A model generated the notes under the pieces. The model saw only the letters and a program-made list of their open reading frames with translations, was not told the origin of the DNA and ran no database searches. A program made the translations under genes and the position numbers. Below, in pieces: positions 19,212-30,100 of a stretch of DNA of 64,000 nt (its first letter is position 1; each line of letters starts with the position of its first letter). The DNA is from Woeseiaceae bacterium (GTDB lineage: Bacteria; Pseudomonadota; Gammaproteobacteria; Steroidobacterales; Woeseiaceae): NCBI GenBank assembly GCA_028279985.1, contig JANQMR010000007.1, forward strand, positions 51,119 to 115,118, read 5' to 3'.

Positions 19212-20156
19212 TCAACCGCGGGGATGATGTTCGCCGTGCAAGTCCTTGAGCCGCTCGCGCGCGACGTGCGTGTAGATCTGTGTCGTCGAGAGGTCGCTGT
19301 GGCCGAGCAGCAGTTGAACGACGCGCAGGTCCGCGCCGTGATTCAACAAATGGGTCGCGAATGCGTGCCTCAGGCTGTGCGGCGAGAGTTTCTTGCGAAT
19401 GCCGGCCTTCTCCGCATAACGCTTGATGATGTGCCAGAATGCCTGGCGGGTCATCCGGTCGCCCCTGCGGGTCGGGAACAGGTAGTCGGTCTGGCGTTCG
19501 AGCAGGATCTCCATGCGCGGGCCGTCGATGAAATCCCTGAGCCAGCGTTGCGATTCGTCGCCCAGGGGTATCAGGCGCTCGCGATCGCCCTTGCCGACGA
19601 TTCTCAACACCCCCTGGTTGAAATTGATCTGCGACTGCCTGAGGTTGATGAGCTCCGAGACCCTGAGGCCGGTGGCGTAAAGCAGCTCGAGCATCGCGCG
19701 ATCGCGATGTCCCAGCGGCTCGTCGGTATTGGGCGCGCTCAACAGCGCATCGACCTCGTCCTCGGACAGCGTCTTGGGCAGGGATCGGCCGATACGCGGC
19801 ATTTCAATATCCGCCGTCGGGTCGGTGTCGCGCAAACCCTCACGCATGATGTAGCGGAAAAAGCGACGGAAGCTCGACAACTGCCGCGCCGTGGACCGCG
19901 GCTTGGCGCCGCTTTCGACGCGTTTCGCAATGAACGCCAGCAAATCGGCCTTGTCGGCCTCGTCGATGGTCTTGCGCTCGGAGAGCCCGCGACCGAGCGT
20001 CATCAGGTCTGCACGGTAGGCGCCCAGCGTATTCTGCGACAGGCCGCGTTCCATCCAGATTGCGTCGAGGAAACGATCGACAAGCGCCTCCGAACGTGCG
20101 ACGTTGCGTTCTTCGTCTTTCTCTTTGCTCAATTCGCTGTTAGCCATAACGTCCAT
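19212..20156 (-). CDS. xerD: Site-specific tyrosine recombinase XerD
   Basis: 314 residues from the ATG at 20156 (MDVMANSELS; the next ATG at 20147 is possible). XerCD resolve chromosome dimers at dif. The N-terminal core-binding domain (ALVDRFLDAIWMERGLSQNTLGAYRADL) is followed by the catalytic domain with the Arg in YATGLRVSEL, the Lys in VVGKGDRER-type context (IVGKGDRERLIPL), the H-x2-R box HSLRHAFATHLL, LGHSDLSTTQIYTHV with the nucleophile Tyr, and the C-terminal ERLKDLHGEHHPRG. The xerD-dsbC order supports XerD over XerC. Confidence 0.95.
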   Translation of the reverse strand: MDVMANSELSKEKDEERNVARSEALVDRFLDAIWMERGLSQNTLGAYRADLMTLGRGLSERKTIDEADKADLLAFIAKRVESGAKPRSTARQLSSFRRFFRYIMREGLRDTDPTADIEMPRIGRSLPKTLSEDEVDALLSAPNTDEPLGHRDRAMLELLYATGLRVSELINLRQSQINFNQGVLRIVGKGDRERLIPLGDESQRWLRDFIDGPRMEILLERQTDYLFPTRRGDRMTRQAFWHIIKRYAEKAGIRKKLSPHSLRHAFATHLLNHGADLRVVQLLLGHSDLSTTQIYTHVARERLKDLHGEHHPRG

Positions 20157-20447
20157 CTGGTCTGTCACGCAATCCTTTGCCTGCCCGTTGGCGACTACCT
20201 GGTTCCGGAGTCTCGATCCCGGCCGACTGGTAGCATGGGCGACCGGGCGTCCGCGGTGCGCCGCGCCGCTGCATCGTGCCATATATCGTGCGGCAGACAG
20301 GCACCGCCAAGCGACGGATTTTTCAAGGGTTTGAGTATGATAACGATGACCGGCAACCGGCGTGATCACTGTCACAGATTAACCAAGGCGTTAACATAAA
20401 GTGATCTGCGTCACACTCGCCGTCCCGAACCGCGTCTCCGGTTCGGC

Positions 20448-21200
20448 ATGAACGAAAACACCCGCGGTCCGCTCGGCCGAAGTATCGAGGGCCTCTATGG
20501 CATCTACGCGCTGCTTCAGTTCGGTTTTTGCTGCCTGCTCGCCTTGCTCGCGGTGACCGTCGTGCCGGGCGCCGGGCGCCGCAGTCGAATCGTATCGGCC
20601 ATCGTGCGGATGAGCTTCAGGCTGGCCGGCATCGAACCCCGGGTCCGCGGCATCGGCAATCTCCCGAAGCGGTCCTGCGTACTGGTGGCGAATCATGCGA
20701 GCTACCTGGACGGCCTTTTACTCAAGGGTTTTTTGCCCGGGCGTTTCGCCTTCGTGATCAAGGGCGAAATGCGCGGCATCCCGATCGTGCATTTTCTGCT
20801 GCGCCGCTCGGGATCGCGTTTCGTGGAGCGGTTCGAGGCGGCTGCGAGCGCCAGGGACGCGCGCCGGATCGTCAAGGCCGCCCAACTTGGCGAGTCGCTG
20901 GGGTTTTTCCCCGAAGGGACGTTTCGCCGACATCCCGGCGTCGGCCGCTTTCACAAGGGCGCCTTCGCGGCGGCCGTCAAAGCGCAGGTTCCGGTCGTGC
21001 CGATCACGATACTGGGAACGCGCCGGGTACTGCCGGAGGGCCGCCGACTGCCGCGTCACGGCCGCATCCGCGTCGAGATCCTGCCTGCCATTGCGCCGGA
21101 GGATCCGGCCTTCGGCGACAAACCGAGCCTCGCCGAGACGGCCAGGCAACGGATCATCGCCGCACTCGGCGAGCCGGATCTGCTGCAGGCGCCGGGCTGA
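20448..21200 (+). CDS. 1-acyl-sn-glycerol-3-phosphate acyltransferase family protein
   Basis: 250 residues. PlsC-type acyltransferase of the inner membrane that acylates lysophosphatidic acid or a related acceptor. An N-terminal hydrophobic segment (LYGIYALLQFGFCCLLALLAVTVV) is followed by the catalytic H-x4-D motif NHASYLD, the FVIKGEM block, the acceptor-binding FPEGTF motif and VVPITILGTRRVLP. It is the first of a plus-strand group followed by a thiolase and an SDR. Confidence 0.9.
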   Translation: MNENTRGPLGRSIEGLYGIYALLQFGFCCLLALLAVTVVPGAGRRSRIVSAIVRMSFRLAGIEPRVRGIGNLPKRSCVLVANHASYLDGLLLKGFLPGRFAFVIKGEMRGIPIVHFLLRRSGSRFVERFEAAASARDARRIVKAAQLGESLGFFPEGTFRRHPGVGRFHKGAFAAAVKAQVPVVPITILGTRRVLPEGRRLPRHGRIRVEILPAIAPEDPAFGDKPSLAETARQRIIAALGEPDLLQAPG

Positions 21201-21298
21201 GCACGACGATTGCCGGCCGCGACCCGGCGTCTACCGGTATTCTGTTATTGCAGCGCAACAAAAAAATCCGGAGACTACGCGGCTCGCGGCCATCGACC

Positions 21299-21351
21299 GC
21301 GACAATTTACCACGACGATTTACCGCGACAGATTTACCTCGACAATGGACT
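21299..21351. repeat. 13-14 bp degenerate tandem repeat upstream of thiolase
   Basis: Four units resembling GCGACAATTTACC (21299, 21312, 21325, 21339) followed by a partial unit lie in the 193-bp gap between the acyltransferase and the thiolase gene. The remainder of the gap shows no gene. Confidence 0.7.
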
Positions 21352-21393
21352 GCGACGAATGTCGCCGCCGCCGACCGCAACCGGAGGACCCGA

Positions 21394-22578
21394 ATGGACA
21401 CAGACCCCGTCGTCATCGTTGCCGCCCGACGGACACCCATCGGCTCGTTTCAGGGCCAGTTTACAAGCCTCACCGCGCCCGAGCTGGGCGCAGCCGCAAC
21501 GAAAGCCTGTCTGACCGACAGCGGGCTCGAGGGCGGCGATATCGACGAGGTCCTGATGGGCTGCGTGTTGCCGGCCGGTATCGGCCAGGCGCCGGCGCGT
21601 CAGACCGCGCTCAAGGGAGGGCTTACGGTCGGCGTGCCCTGCACCACCGTCAACAAGATGTGCGGTTCGGGCATGAAAGCCGTCATGATGGGCCATGACG
21701 CGATCATGGCCGGCAGCGCGGGCATCGTGCTCGCCGGCGGCATCGAATCGATGACCAATGCGCCGTACCTGCTGCCGAAGGCCCGCGGCGGCTATCGCAT
21801 GGGTCATCAGCAGGTCCAGGACCACATGTTCCTCGACGCGCTCGAAGATCCGGACGACGGTCAATTGATGGGGTTCTATGCCGACGCAACGGCAAAAAAA
21901 TACGGCTTCAGCCGGGAAGATCAGGACGCCTTCGCCATCGAGTCCGCAACCCGCGCGAAACGGGCCGCCGAGGAAGGCGGCTTTGCGGAAGAGATCGTGC
22001 CGGTGACGGTAAGGACCCGCAAGGCGGAAACGACCATCGACCGGGACGAAGGTCCGGGACGGGTCAGCATCGAGCGGATTCCGGCGCTGCGCGCCGCGTT
22101 TGCGCCGGACGGCACCGTCACGGCCGCAAGCGCATCGTCGATCTCCGACGGCGCCGCGGCGCTGATCCTGATGCGCGCGTCCGAGGCGAAAAGACGCGGC
22201 ATCGCGCCTTTGGCGCGACTGCTCGGCCATTCGAGTTTTGCCCAGCAAGCCCGCTGGTTCACGACCTCGCCGGTGTATGCCATCCAGTCCCTGCACGAAC
22301 GGCTGGGATGGAGCCCCGACGACGTCGATCTGTATGAAGTCAACGAGGCCTTCGCCTGCGTTACCATGGCCGCGATGCACGACGTGGGCCTCGGTCACGA
22401 CAAGGTCAACGTCAACGGCGGCGCCTGCGCGCTGGGACATCCGGTCGGCGCCACGGGTGCGAGGATCGTTACGACACTGATCCATGCCCTGCGGGCCCGC
22501 GGCCTGAAACGGGGCGTTGCCTCGCTTTGTATCGGCGGCGGCGAAGCGACGGCCGTCGGCATCGAAATCGAGGACTAG
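21394..22578 (+). CDS. Acetyl-CoA C-acyltransferase (thiolase)
   Basis: 394 residues from the ATG at 21394 with GGAGG eight bases upstream. The nucleophilic cysteine is in TTVNKMCGSGMKAV, the histidine in the NEAFA block (YEVNEAFACVTMAAM), and the C-terminal motifs are GGACALGHPVGATGARI and LCIGGGEATA. The enzyme cleaves 3-ketoacyl-CoA or condenses two acetyl-CoA. The length and motifs fit the biosynthetic/acetoacetyl type, but chain-length preference cannot be read from sequence. It is two bases upstream of an SDR dehydrogenase, so the pair could run two steps of beta-oxidation. Confidence 0.94.
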   Translation: MDTDPVVIVAARRTPIGSFQGQFTSLTAPELGAAATKACLTDSGLEGGDIDEVLMGCVLPAGIGQAPARQTALKGGLTVGVPCTTVNKMCGSGMKAVMMGHDAIMAGSAGIVLAGGIESMTNAPYLLPKARGGYRMGHQQVQDHMFLDALEDPDDGQLMGFYADATAKKYGFSREDQDAFAIESATRAKRAAEEGGFAEEIVPVTVRTRKAETTIDRDEGPGRVSIERIPALRAAFAPDGTVTAASASSISDGAAALILMRASEAKRRGIAPLARLLGHSSFAQQARWFTTSPVYAIQSLHERLGWSPDDVDLYEVNEAFACVTMAAMHDVGLGHDKVNVNGGACALGHPVGATGARIVTTLIHALRARGLKRGVASLCIGGGEATAVGIEIED

Positions 22579-22580
22579 TC

Positions 22581-23348
22581 ATGGATCTGTCTACCGCAAA
22601 AGCCGTCGTCTCGGGCGGCGCCTCCGGCCTGGGACTCGCCACGGCGAAACGCATCGTCGCCGCCGGCGGCCGTGTCGTATTACTCGATGTCAATGCCGGA
22701 CAGGGTGAGGCATCGGCGGCGGAACTCGGCGAAAACGCCGGTTTCGTTGCGACCGACGTTGCCGACGAAACGGCCGTCCGCGAGGCCGTCACCCGGGCCC
22801 ACGAAACCATGGGCGGCATCACGCTGGCCGTCAACTGCGCCGGTATCGCGCCCGCCGGACGGACCTTGGGCCGCGACGGGACCTTGCCCACCGAGCACTT
22901 CGAGCGGGTCATCCGGATCAACCTGATCGGCAGCTACAACCTGACCAAGGAAGCCGCCGCGTTCATGCAGCAAAACGAGCCCAACGAACACGGCGAGCGC
23001 GGCGTCGTCGTCAATACCGCGTCGATCGCCGCCTTCGAAGGCCAGATCGGGCAGGCGGCCTATTCGGCGTCCAAGGGCGGCGTCGTCGGCATGATGCTGC
23101 CGCTGGCGCGTGAATTCGCGCGTTTCGGCATTCGCGTAGCGACGATTGCGCCGGGCATTTTCAAAACGCCGATGGTCGCCGGCATGCCGGAGGACGTGCA
23201 GGAATCGCTGGGGCTTCAGGTGCCGTTTCCGCCCCGGCTAGGCGAACCCGAGGAATACGCGGACACGGCGGCCTTCATCTACGGCAACCCGATGATCAAC
23301 GGCGAGACGATCCGGGTCGACGGCGCGATACGCATGCAAGCCAAGTAA
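22581..23348 (+). CDS. SDR-family 3-hydroxyacyl-CoA dehydrogenase-like protein
   Basis: 255 residues. Classical short-chain dehydrogenase with the nucleotide-binding [17 protein letters not shown], the NCAG motif ([13 protein letters not shown]), and an intact active site: Ser in [11 protein letters not shown] and Tyr-x3-Lys in AAYSASKGG. The insert after NCAG and the [13 protein letters not shown] segment resemble mammalian HSD17B10/type II 3-hydroxyacyl-CoA dehydrogenase. It is coupled to the upstream thiolase. Confidence 0.9.
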   Translation: MDLSTAKAVVSGGASGLGLATAKRIVAAGGRVVLLDVNAGQGEASAAELGENAGFVATDVADETAVREAVTRAHETMGGITLAVNCAGIAPAGRTLGRDGTLPTEHFERVIRINLIGSYNLTKEAAAFMQQNEPNEHGERGVVVNTASIAAFEGQIGQAAYSASKGGVVGMMLPLAREFARFGIRVATIAPGIFKTPMVAGMPEDVQESLGLQVPFPPRLGEPEEYADTAAFIYGNPMINGETIRVDGAIRMQAK

Positions 23349-23383
23349 GCCGCGTAACGATCCCCAAACCGCGAATCCGGCAA

Positions 23384-23469
23384 GGGCGGGTCCGGGGATG
23401 CTTCACCGAGCGAGTTTTCATGTTCGTGCGTCCGTGTTCGTGCGAATGAAACATCCCCCGGACCCGGCC
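23384..23469. repeat. Palindromic REP-like element, copy 2
   Basis: The same arms as the element at 9298: GGGCGGGTCCGGGGATG with CTTCACCGAG, and the complementary TGAAACATCCCCCGGACCCGGCC. The loop is longer (about 45 bp) and contains a small internal repeat (TTCGTGCG...TTCGTGCG). It lies between the convergent SDR and ETF-QO genes. Confidence 0.8.
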
Positions 23470-23494
23470 GTCCCGGCCCGGAAAGCACGCCGCC

Positions 23495-25144
23495 CTACAT
23501 GCCCGAATAATTCGGCCCCCCAGCGCCTTCCGGCACCACCCAGACGATGTTCTGGCGCGGATCCTTGATGTCGCAGGTCTTGCAGTGCACGCAGTTCTGC
23601 GCGTTGATCTGAAAAACCGATTCGCCGTTCTCCTCGACGACCTCGTAGACACCGGCAGGACAATAACGTTGGGCCGGCTCGTCATATTTCGGCAGGTTAT
23701 AGGTGATCGGCAGCGCAGGGTCCTTGAGCGTCAGATGTGACGGCTGGTCTTCTTCGTGATTGGTGCTGGAGAGATACACCGACGACAGCCGATCGAAGCT
23801 GATGACGCCGTCGGGCTTGGGATACTCGATGACCCGTGCCTCTGATGCCTTGTCCAGGGACTCGTGGTCCGGCTCGCGGTTGCGCAAGGTCAGCGGTAAC
23901 CGGCCGAAGAACAGGTTTTGCTCGACGAACGCGAAAGCGGCGCCCCAGAAAGTGCCGAATTTGTGCTGCGCGGGACTGAAATTGCGCGCCCGATACAACT
24001 CCTCGTGCACCCAGGACGCTTCGACCTCGTCCGCGTAATCCGTCAGCTCGTTTTGACCCGTATCCCCGGAAGCCAGCGCGCGGTGCACGCTTTCGGCCGC
24101 CAGCATGCCGGTCTTGATCGCGGTATGGGCACCCTTGATCTTGGCGCCGTTCAAAAAGCCCGCATCGCAGCCGGTCAGCATTCCGCCGGGAAAAGTCAGC
24201 TTGGGCAACGACTGCAGGCCGCCCTTGTTGACCGCCCGCGCGCCGTAGCCAATACGCTTGCCGCCTTCGAGGTACCGGCGAATCGCCGGGTGCTGCTTCC
24301 AGCGCTGGAATTCGTCGAACGGCGAGAGGTGCGGATTGCGATAGTTCAGGCCGACGATCAGTCCGAGATAGACTTGGTCGTTGTCGGCGTGATACAGGAA
24401 TCCGCCGCCCTCAGTATGCTTGTCCAGCGGCCACCCGGCCGTGTGCACGACCAGCCCCGGCTCGTGTCTGTCGGGGTCCACTTCCCAGATCTCTTTCAGG
24501 CCGATTCCGTAATGCTGCGGGTCGGCATCCCGGCGCAGATCGAAGCGCTCGATGAGCCCTTCGCCGAGGTTGCCGCGACAGCCCTCGGCGAAGATCGTGT
24601 ACTTGCCGAGCAGTTCGTATCCTGGCTGATAACCCGGTTTTTTTGTCCCGTCCCTGCCGATGCCCATGTCGCTGGTAGCAACGCCTGCGACCCGGCCCTG
24701 CGCGTCGTAAAGGACTTCGGCCGCCGCGAATCCCGGAAACACGTTGGCGCCCATGGCCTCGGCCTGCTCGGCCAGCCACTGGCACAGCCGACCCAGACTG
24801 ATGATGTAGTTGCCGTGATTGTGCATCAGCCGGGGAACGAGCAGGCCGGGTACCCGCCGCGACCTGGACTCGTCGCGCAGGAAATGGATCAGGTCGCGTG
24901 TCACCGGCGTCGTCACCGGCGCGCCGCGCTCGGCCCAGTCCGGAAACAGCTCGTTCAGCGCCGTGGGTTCGAAGACGTTGCCCGACAGGATGTGCGCGCC
25001 GATCTCGGAACCCTTCTCGACGACGACGACCGACAGGCTCTCGTCCAGTTGCAGCAGGCGGCAGGCCGCGGCCAGGCCGGCCGGTCCGCCGCCGACGATG
25101 ACGACGTCGAATTCCATGGATTCACGTTCGGCTGCTTCGTTCAT
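23495..25144 (-). CDS. Electron transfer flavoprotein-ubiquinone oxidoreductase
   Basis: 549 residues, the usual size. Membrane-associated FAD/4Fe-4S enzyme that passes electrons from acyl-CoA dehydrogenases via ETF to ubiquinone. The FAD dinucleotide motif is at the N-terminus (DVVIVGGGPAGLAAACRL), with GAHILSGNVFEPTAL and the membrane/quinone region GGMLTGCDAGFLNGAKIKGAH. The C-terminal ferredoxin domain has the cluster cysteines (YCPAGVYE, then NCVHCKTCDIKDP). It fits the acyl-CoA dehydrogenase pair and other fatty-acid genes nearby. ETF subunits themselves are not in the window. Confidence 0.97.
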   Translation of the reverse strand: MNEAAERESMEFDVVIVGGGPAGLAAACRLLQLDESLSVVVVEKGSEIGAHILSGNVFEPTALNELFPDWAERGAPVTTPVTRDLIHFLRDESRSRRVPGLLVPRLMHNHGNYIISLGRLCQWLAEQAEAMGANVFPGFAAAEVLYDAQGRVAGVATSDMGIGRDGTKKPGYQPGYELLGKYTIFAEGCRGNLGEGLIERFDLRRDADPQHYGIGLKEIWEVDPDRHEPGLVVHTAGWPLDKHTEGGGFLYHADNDQVYLGLIVGLNYRNPHLSPFDEFQRWKQHPAIRRYLEGGKRIGYGARAVNKGGLQSLPKLTFPGGMLTGCDAGFLNGAKIKGAHTAIKTGMLAAESVHRALASGDTGQNELTDYADEVEASWVHEELYRARNFSPAQHKFGTFWGAAFAFVEQNLFFGRLPLTLRNREPDHESLDKASEARVIEYPKPDGVISFDRLSSVYLSSTNHEEDQPSHLTLKDPALPITYNLPKYDEPAQRYCPAGVYEVVEENGESVFQINAQNCVHCKTCDIKDPRQNIVWVVPEGAGGPNYSGM

Positions 25145-25251
25145 GCTGTCCTTGCCCGTTGCGTAAAATCCCGGATTGTAGCCCGGCTGGCGGCGCTTTT
25201 TTCAGGCGGGTACGCTTCCGGGCCACCCGCACGGTACTCAATACAGCTTTG

Positions 25252-26349
25252 ATGGTAGATTCGACACTCCGAGACGCTTACGAAGGGCAACTCCGCCGCG
25301 ACGGACACCTGCGCGACCCCGATCAGGAAGCGGCGCTCGAATACCTGATCGACTTGCAGCAGCGGCTGCTCGCCGCGGATGCCGGGCGCGGCGGCTGGCG
25401 ACGCCTGTTCGGCCCCGGCAAGCGCAGCGCGGGCGTGAAAGGGCTTTATCTCTGGGGCGGAGTCGGACGCGGCAAGACCTTTCTGATGGATCTGTTCTAC
25501 GAGACGCTCGCCGTCGAGCGAAAGCGTCGCATCCACTTCCACCGGATGATGCACGACGTACACCGGCGCCTGAAGGCGCTCGACAGGGTCGAGGACCCGC
25601 TCGACGCCGTCGCCGCCGACCTGTCGCGCGATGCGCGGGTGCTGTGTTTCGACGAGTTCTTCGTCAGCGACATCGGCGACGCGATGATACTGGGCCGGCT
25701 GCTGGACGGCCTGTTCGGACGCGGCGTGACGCTGGTAACGACGTCCAACACACCGCCGGACGCGCTGTATCGCGACGGCCTGCAGCGACAGCGGTTCCTG
25801 CCGGCCATAGCCGCCTTGAAAGCCCACTGTGAGGTCCGCGAGCTCGCCGGCGACACCGACTTCCGCCTGCGCCTGATCCAGAAATCCGGCACCTATTTCG
25901 TGCCCGACGACGAACGCGCTGATGACTGTTTGAACCGGTTTTTCGAGGAGGCAGCATCCAGCCGAATCGCGGATTGGCATTCCCTGGCCGTCAACGGCCG
26001 TGAAATCCTCGCCCGGCGCTGTGCAAAAGGCATCGCCTGGTTCGAGTTCGGCGAGCTCTGCGACGGCCCGCGCAGCGCCGAAGACTACATCGAGCTCGCG
26101 CGGTGGTATCCGACGGTCATCGTTTCCGGGGTGCCGGTGCTGACGGCCGGGACCGACGACAAGGCGCGCCGCTTCATTGCGCTCGTGGACGAGTTCTACG
26201 ACCGCAAGGTCAAGCTGCTGCTGTCGGCCGCCGCCGAACCCGGCGCCCTCTACACCGGGGACAGGCTCGCTTTCGAATTCGACCGCACGACGAGCCGCCT
26301 TGCGGAGATGCAGTCGGCGGACTATCTGGCCTTGCCCCATCTCGCCTGA
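25252..26349 (+). CDS. zapE: Cell division protein ZapE (AFG1-type ATPase)
   Basis: 365 residues from the ATG at 25252 (MVDSTLRDAYEGQLRRDG). AFG1-family P-loop ATPase; in E. coli ZapE destabilises FtsZ polymers at constriction. Walker A is GGVGRGKT, Walker B is VLCFDEFFVSDI, with TTSNTPPDALYRDGLQRQRFLPAI typical of the family. Length agrees with E. coli ZapE (375). It is divergent from ETF-QO. Confidence 0.95.
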   Translation: MVDSTLRDAYEGQLRRDGHLRDPDQEAALEYLIDLQQRLLAADAGRGGWRRLFGPGKRSAGVKGLYLWGGVGRGKTFLMDLFYETLAVERKRRIHFHRMMHDVHRRLKALDRVEDPLDAVAADLSRDARVLCFDEFFVSDIGDAMILGRLLDGLFGRGVTLVTTSNTPPDALYRDGLQRQRFLPAIAALKAHCEVRELAGDTDFRLRLIQKSGTYFVPDDERADDCLNRFFEEAASSRIADWHSLAVNGREILARRCAKGIAWFEFGELCDGPRSAEDYIELARWYPTVIVSGVPVLTAGTDDKARRFIALVDEFYDRKVKLLLSAAAEPGALYTGDRLAFEFDRTTSRLAEMQSADYLALPHLA

Positions 26350-26399
26350 AACCGCGTGCGGCCGGTTGATCGCGATCCGGCATATGTTATGTTCACTGT

Positions 26400-26870
26400 G
26401 TGGACGAGCCGGACGACAAAGACGCCGACGAGCTGATACTCGAGGATTTTTTGCCGTATCGGCTCGCCGTGCTGTCGCACACGGTCAGCACGAACATCGC
26501 GAGAACCTACGACAAGCGTTTCGGGCTGTCGATTCCCGAATGGCGCGTGATTGCGATACTGGGGCGGTTTCCGGGGCTCTCCGCCGTGGATGTCGCCGAA
26601 CGCACGATGCTGGACAAGGTCGCCGTCAGTCGCGCCGTCACCAAGCTGATCAAAAACGGCAGGCTCGACCGTCAGTTCGCCGATGCCGACCGGCGCCGGT
26701 CGATCCTGAATCTCTCCGAGGAAGGCCGCAAGCTGCACGACGAGATCGCGCCGCTGGCGCTGCGCTTCGAACGCGACCTGCTGCAAGGGATCAGCGGCGA
26801 CGACCTTGAACGTTTCGACCGGGTCATCGAACGTCTGATGGCGCGTTCGCGACTCCTGGGCATGCCCTAG
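26400..26870 (+). CDS. MarR-family transcriptional regulator
   Basis: 156 residues from a GTG at 26400. Winged helix-turn-helix regulator: dimerisation helix at the N-terminus (FLPYRLAVLSHTVSTNIARTYDKRFGLSIPEWRVIAILGRFPG), recognition helix DKVAVSRAVTKLIKNGRL, wing FADADRRRSILNLSEEGRKL. MarR proteins respond to small aromatic or hydrophobic ligands. Its target is unknown; it lies 50 bp behind zapE and about 240 bp ahead of the glutamate dehydrogenase. Confidence 0.92.
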   Translation: MDEPDDKDADELILEDFLPYRLAVLSHTVSTNIARTYDKRFGLSIPEWRVIAILGRFPGLSAVDVAERTMLDKVAVSRAVTKLIKNGRLDRQFADADRRRSILNLSEEGRKLHDEIAPLALRFERDLLQGISGDDLERFDRVIERLMARSRLLGMP

Positions 26871-26890
26871 CGGATTTCTTGGTCGACGTT

Positions 26891-26950
26891 CTAGCCGATC
26901 TACTCGCCGATCTCCTCGCCGATCTGCTCGCCGGCCTGCTCGCCGATTTC
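26891..26950. repeat. 12-bp tandem repeat array, five units
   Basis: Five head-to-tail 12-bp units, consensus CTCGCCGATCTG (starts 26891, 26903, 26915, 26927, 26939), followed by two diverged units with CTCATGC. The array starts about 20 bp after the marR stop. No gene is seen in the 236-bp gap before the glutamate dehydrogenase. Confidence 0.8.
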
Positions 26951-27106
26951 CTCATGCCAATTTCCTCATGCGGATGGGCCACTCGCGTGGCATGCCTTTC
27001 GGCGCTCAAGCCGGTCGTGTATTGCACCGACATAGTGCGTAGAATAGCGGCCGTTCACGGACGGCCTCACTGATCTTGGACGGCCGATTCAGCCGGAGAC
27101 ACGGGT

Positions 27107-30100
27107 GTGACACGACACGAATTACGACGCGGAAGCGATGTCAGGGACCGCATCGTCGATACCATCGTCACCTCCCGCGAATCCTCTTCGGCGTTGGGTT
27201 CACGCGTACAGATCAAGAGATTCCTGGCGGAGTATTTCGCCCATGTACCCGTCGAAGACCTGCAAGGCCGCTCCGAGTCGATCATGGCGCGGATCGCCCT
27301 GTCGCACCTGGAGTTCGGCGCCCGGCGGCGCAGCGGCCAGGCTTTGGTCAGGATCTTCAACCCGACGGAGAAGGAACACGGCTACGCCTCCAATTTCACC
27401 TTCATCGAGATGGTCAACGACGACATGCCGTTCCTGGTGGATTCGGTATCGGTCGCCCTGACCCGCCACGATCTCGCCGTACACATTACGGTCCACCCGA
27501 TCATCCACGTCCGGCGCGATCGTCAGGGCCGGATCGAATCGGTGGACAACGGCGGAAACGGCCGGGCGCGGGCCGAGTCGTTCATCCGGATCGCTTTCGA
27601 CAAGGAGACCGATCCCGAGCGCCTGCGGCAGCTCAAGCAGGAGATCCTCGGGGTGCTCGCCGACGTCCGCGTTTCGGTTCGCGACTGGCAGGAGATGCGC
27701 GAGAAGATGCAGGAGGCGCGTGAGCTGCTCGAATTCGGCCCCCCGGGCGCCGACCCCGAGCTCCGCCGGGAAAGCCAGGCCCTGCTCGACTGGATGATCG
27801 ACGAGCGATTCACCTTCCTCGGATATCGCGAATACAAAGTGTCGTCCCGCGGCGATCGGGTATTCCTGAAGCCGGTGCCGGAAACGGGCCTTGGTCTGTT
27901 GTCGCGCAGCGACGACGGAAAGACGATCGAGCTCACCAGCGAAATGCGGCGCCTCGCCCGTTCCAAGGACTGGCTGATCCTCAACAAAGCCAATTCCCGA
28001 GCCACGGTCCACAGAAACGCCTACCTGGATTACGTCGGGGTCAAAATCTACGACAAGAACGGCAAGGCCATCGGCGAACGCCGGTTCATCGGCCTTTACA
28101 CGTCGATTGCCTACAGCGAACCGCCTCGCAACATTCCCTTGTTGCGACACAAGGTGCAAAAGGTCGTCGCCCGCACCCATGTCGATCCGCGCGGACATCG
28201 CGGCAAGGCGCTGCAGCACATCCTGGACAACTTTCCTCGCGACGAGCTGTTCCAGGCCAGTATCTCGGACCTCGCGCGGACGGTGGTGGGCGTGCTCAAC
28301 CTGCAGGACCGTCAGCGCGTGCGGTTTTTCGTGCGGCGCGATGCGTTCAGACGGTTCTTCTCCTGCCTCGTTTACGTACCGCGCGAGAAGTACACGACCG
28401 CGGTCAGGCTGCAGATCGAGGCGATATTGAACGATGCCTTCGACGGCATCGCGCTCGATTCCAGCGTCGAAATCTCGGACGCGCCGCTGGCTCGCGTGTA
28501 CATCATCGTTCGCACGGCGCTGGGCGAGCGGCCGCGGATCAGCATCCAGTCCATCGAGACGCGGGTCGCGGACGTCGTCGTCACCTGGACCGACAAACTG
28601 CGGGAATGCCTGTACCGGTCGTTCGGGCACGATGAAGGACACAAGCTGTACCGGACCTACGGGAACGTTTTTCCGGCGGGCTACCAGGAAGACACCAGCC
28701 CGCGCGACGCCTGCAGCGACATCAGCAGCATCGACGACATGCTGGCTGCGGGCCTGCACCGGTCCGTCGAGCTGTACCGGCCCGAGGGCTCCGAGCCGGG
28801 ACACATGCACTTCATGGTATACAGCAACGACGAGCCCTTGCCGCTGTCCGAAGCGCTGCAGGTCCTGGAGCACATGGGCGTGGACGTTTACACGGAGCGG
28901 CCCTATGAGCTGAACCTCAAATCCGGCGAGTCGTTCTGGATCCAGGACTTCCACCTGCGGCACGAAAGCGGTGCCGAGCTCGCCGTCCAGGATGTGGCAA
29001 AACCGTTCGAAGACGGCTTCATGCGCGTACTGGACGGCGCCGCCGAGGACGACGGGCTGAACCGGCTGATCCTGAGCGCCGGGCTCGATTGGCGACAAGT
29101 GTCGCTGTTGCGCTGTTACACCAAGTACCTGCTGCAACTCGCGATGCCTTTCAGCCAGTATTACATGGAGGACGTGCTGGTCATGCACGCCGGGCTGGTC
29201 GGGACCCTGATCGAACAGTTCGAAACCCGGTTCGACCCCGGGATCGGCAAAGTAAGACGCAAAAAAGCCCTGGAAGCGCACGCCCGGACGCTGCGGCAAC
29301 AGGTCGCCAAGGCGAAGAGCGTGGACGAGGACCGGATCTTGAGCGCCTTCGTGGACGCGGTGGACGCGACGCTTCGCACCAACTATTTCCAGCGCGGCGA
29401 GGACGGCGGCTTCAAGCCGTGTATTTCGATCAAGCTCGATTCGCGAAAGCTGCCCGAGGCGCCGCTGCCGCGGCCCAACCACGAGATATTCGTCTACTCG
29501 ACCGAGGTCGAGGGCGTACACCTGCGCGGCGGCGACATTGCCCGCGGCGGCCTGCGCTGGTCCGACCGGCGCGAGGATTTCCGCACCGAGATCCTGGGTC
29601 TGATGAAAGCGCAGGTCGTGAAGAACACGGTCATCGTGCCGACCGGCGCGAAGGGCGGCTTCTACTGCAAGCGCCTGCCGGCCAAGGACCGCGACGCCAT
29701 CTACAAGAAAGGCGTCGACTGTTACCGGATTTTCATCGGCGGACTGCTAGACGTGACCGACAACGTCGTCGACGGCAAGGTGGTCACACCGAAGGACGTC
29801 GTTCGCCGCGACGGCGAAGACCCCTACCTCGTCGTCGCGGCGGACAAGGGCACGGCGGCGTTCTCCGACATCGCCAACGAGATCTCCCGGCGCTACGGGT
29901 TCTGGCTCGACGACGCCTTCGCCTCGGGCGGCTCGGCCGGTTACGACCACAAGAAAATGGGGATCACGGCGCGGGGCGCCTGGGAGGCCGTCAAGCGGCA
30001 CTTCCGTGAGCAGGGCATCAATACCCAGAAGGATCCGTTCACGGTAGCCGGCATCGGCGACATGAGCGGCGACGTGTTCGGCAACGGCATGTTGTTGTCA

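Noticed and set aside
26891..26950. Tandem arrays considered as CRISPR
   Set aside because: Units are 11-47 bp, head to tail without spacers, and no cas genes are present.
27200..29521. 773-codon open frame on the minus strand inside the glutamate dehydrogenase gene
   Set aside because: It is antisense to an unmistakable gene; high GC at third positions keeps the opposite frame free of stops. No family motif is visible.
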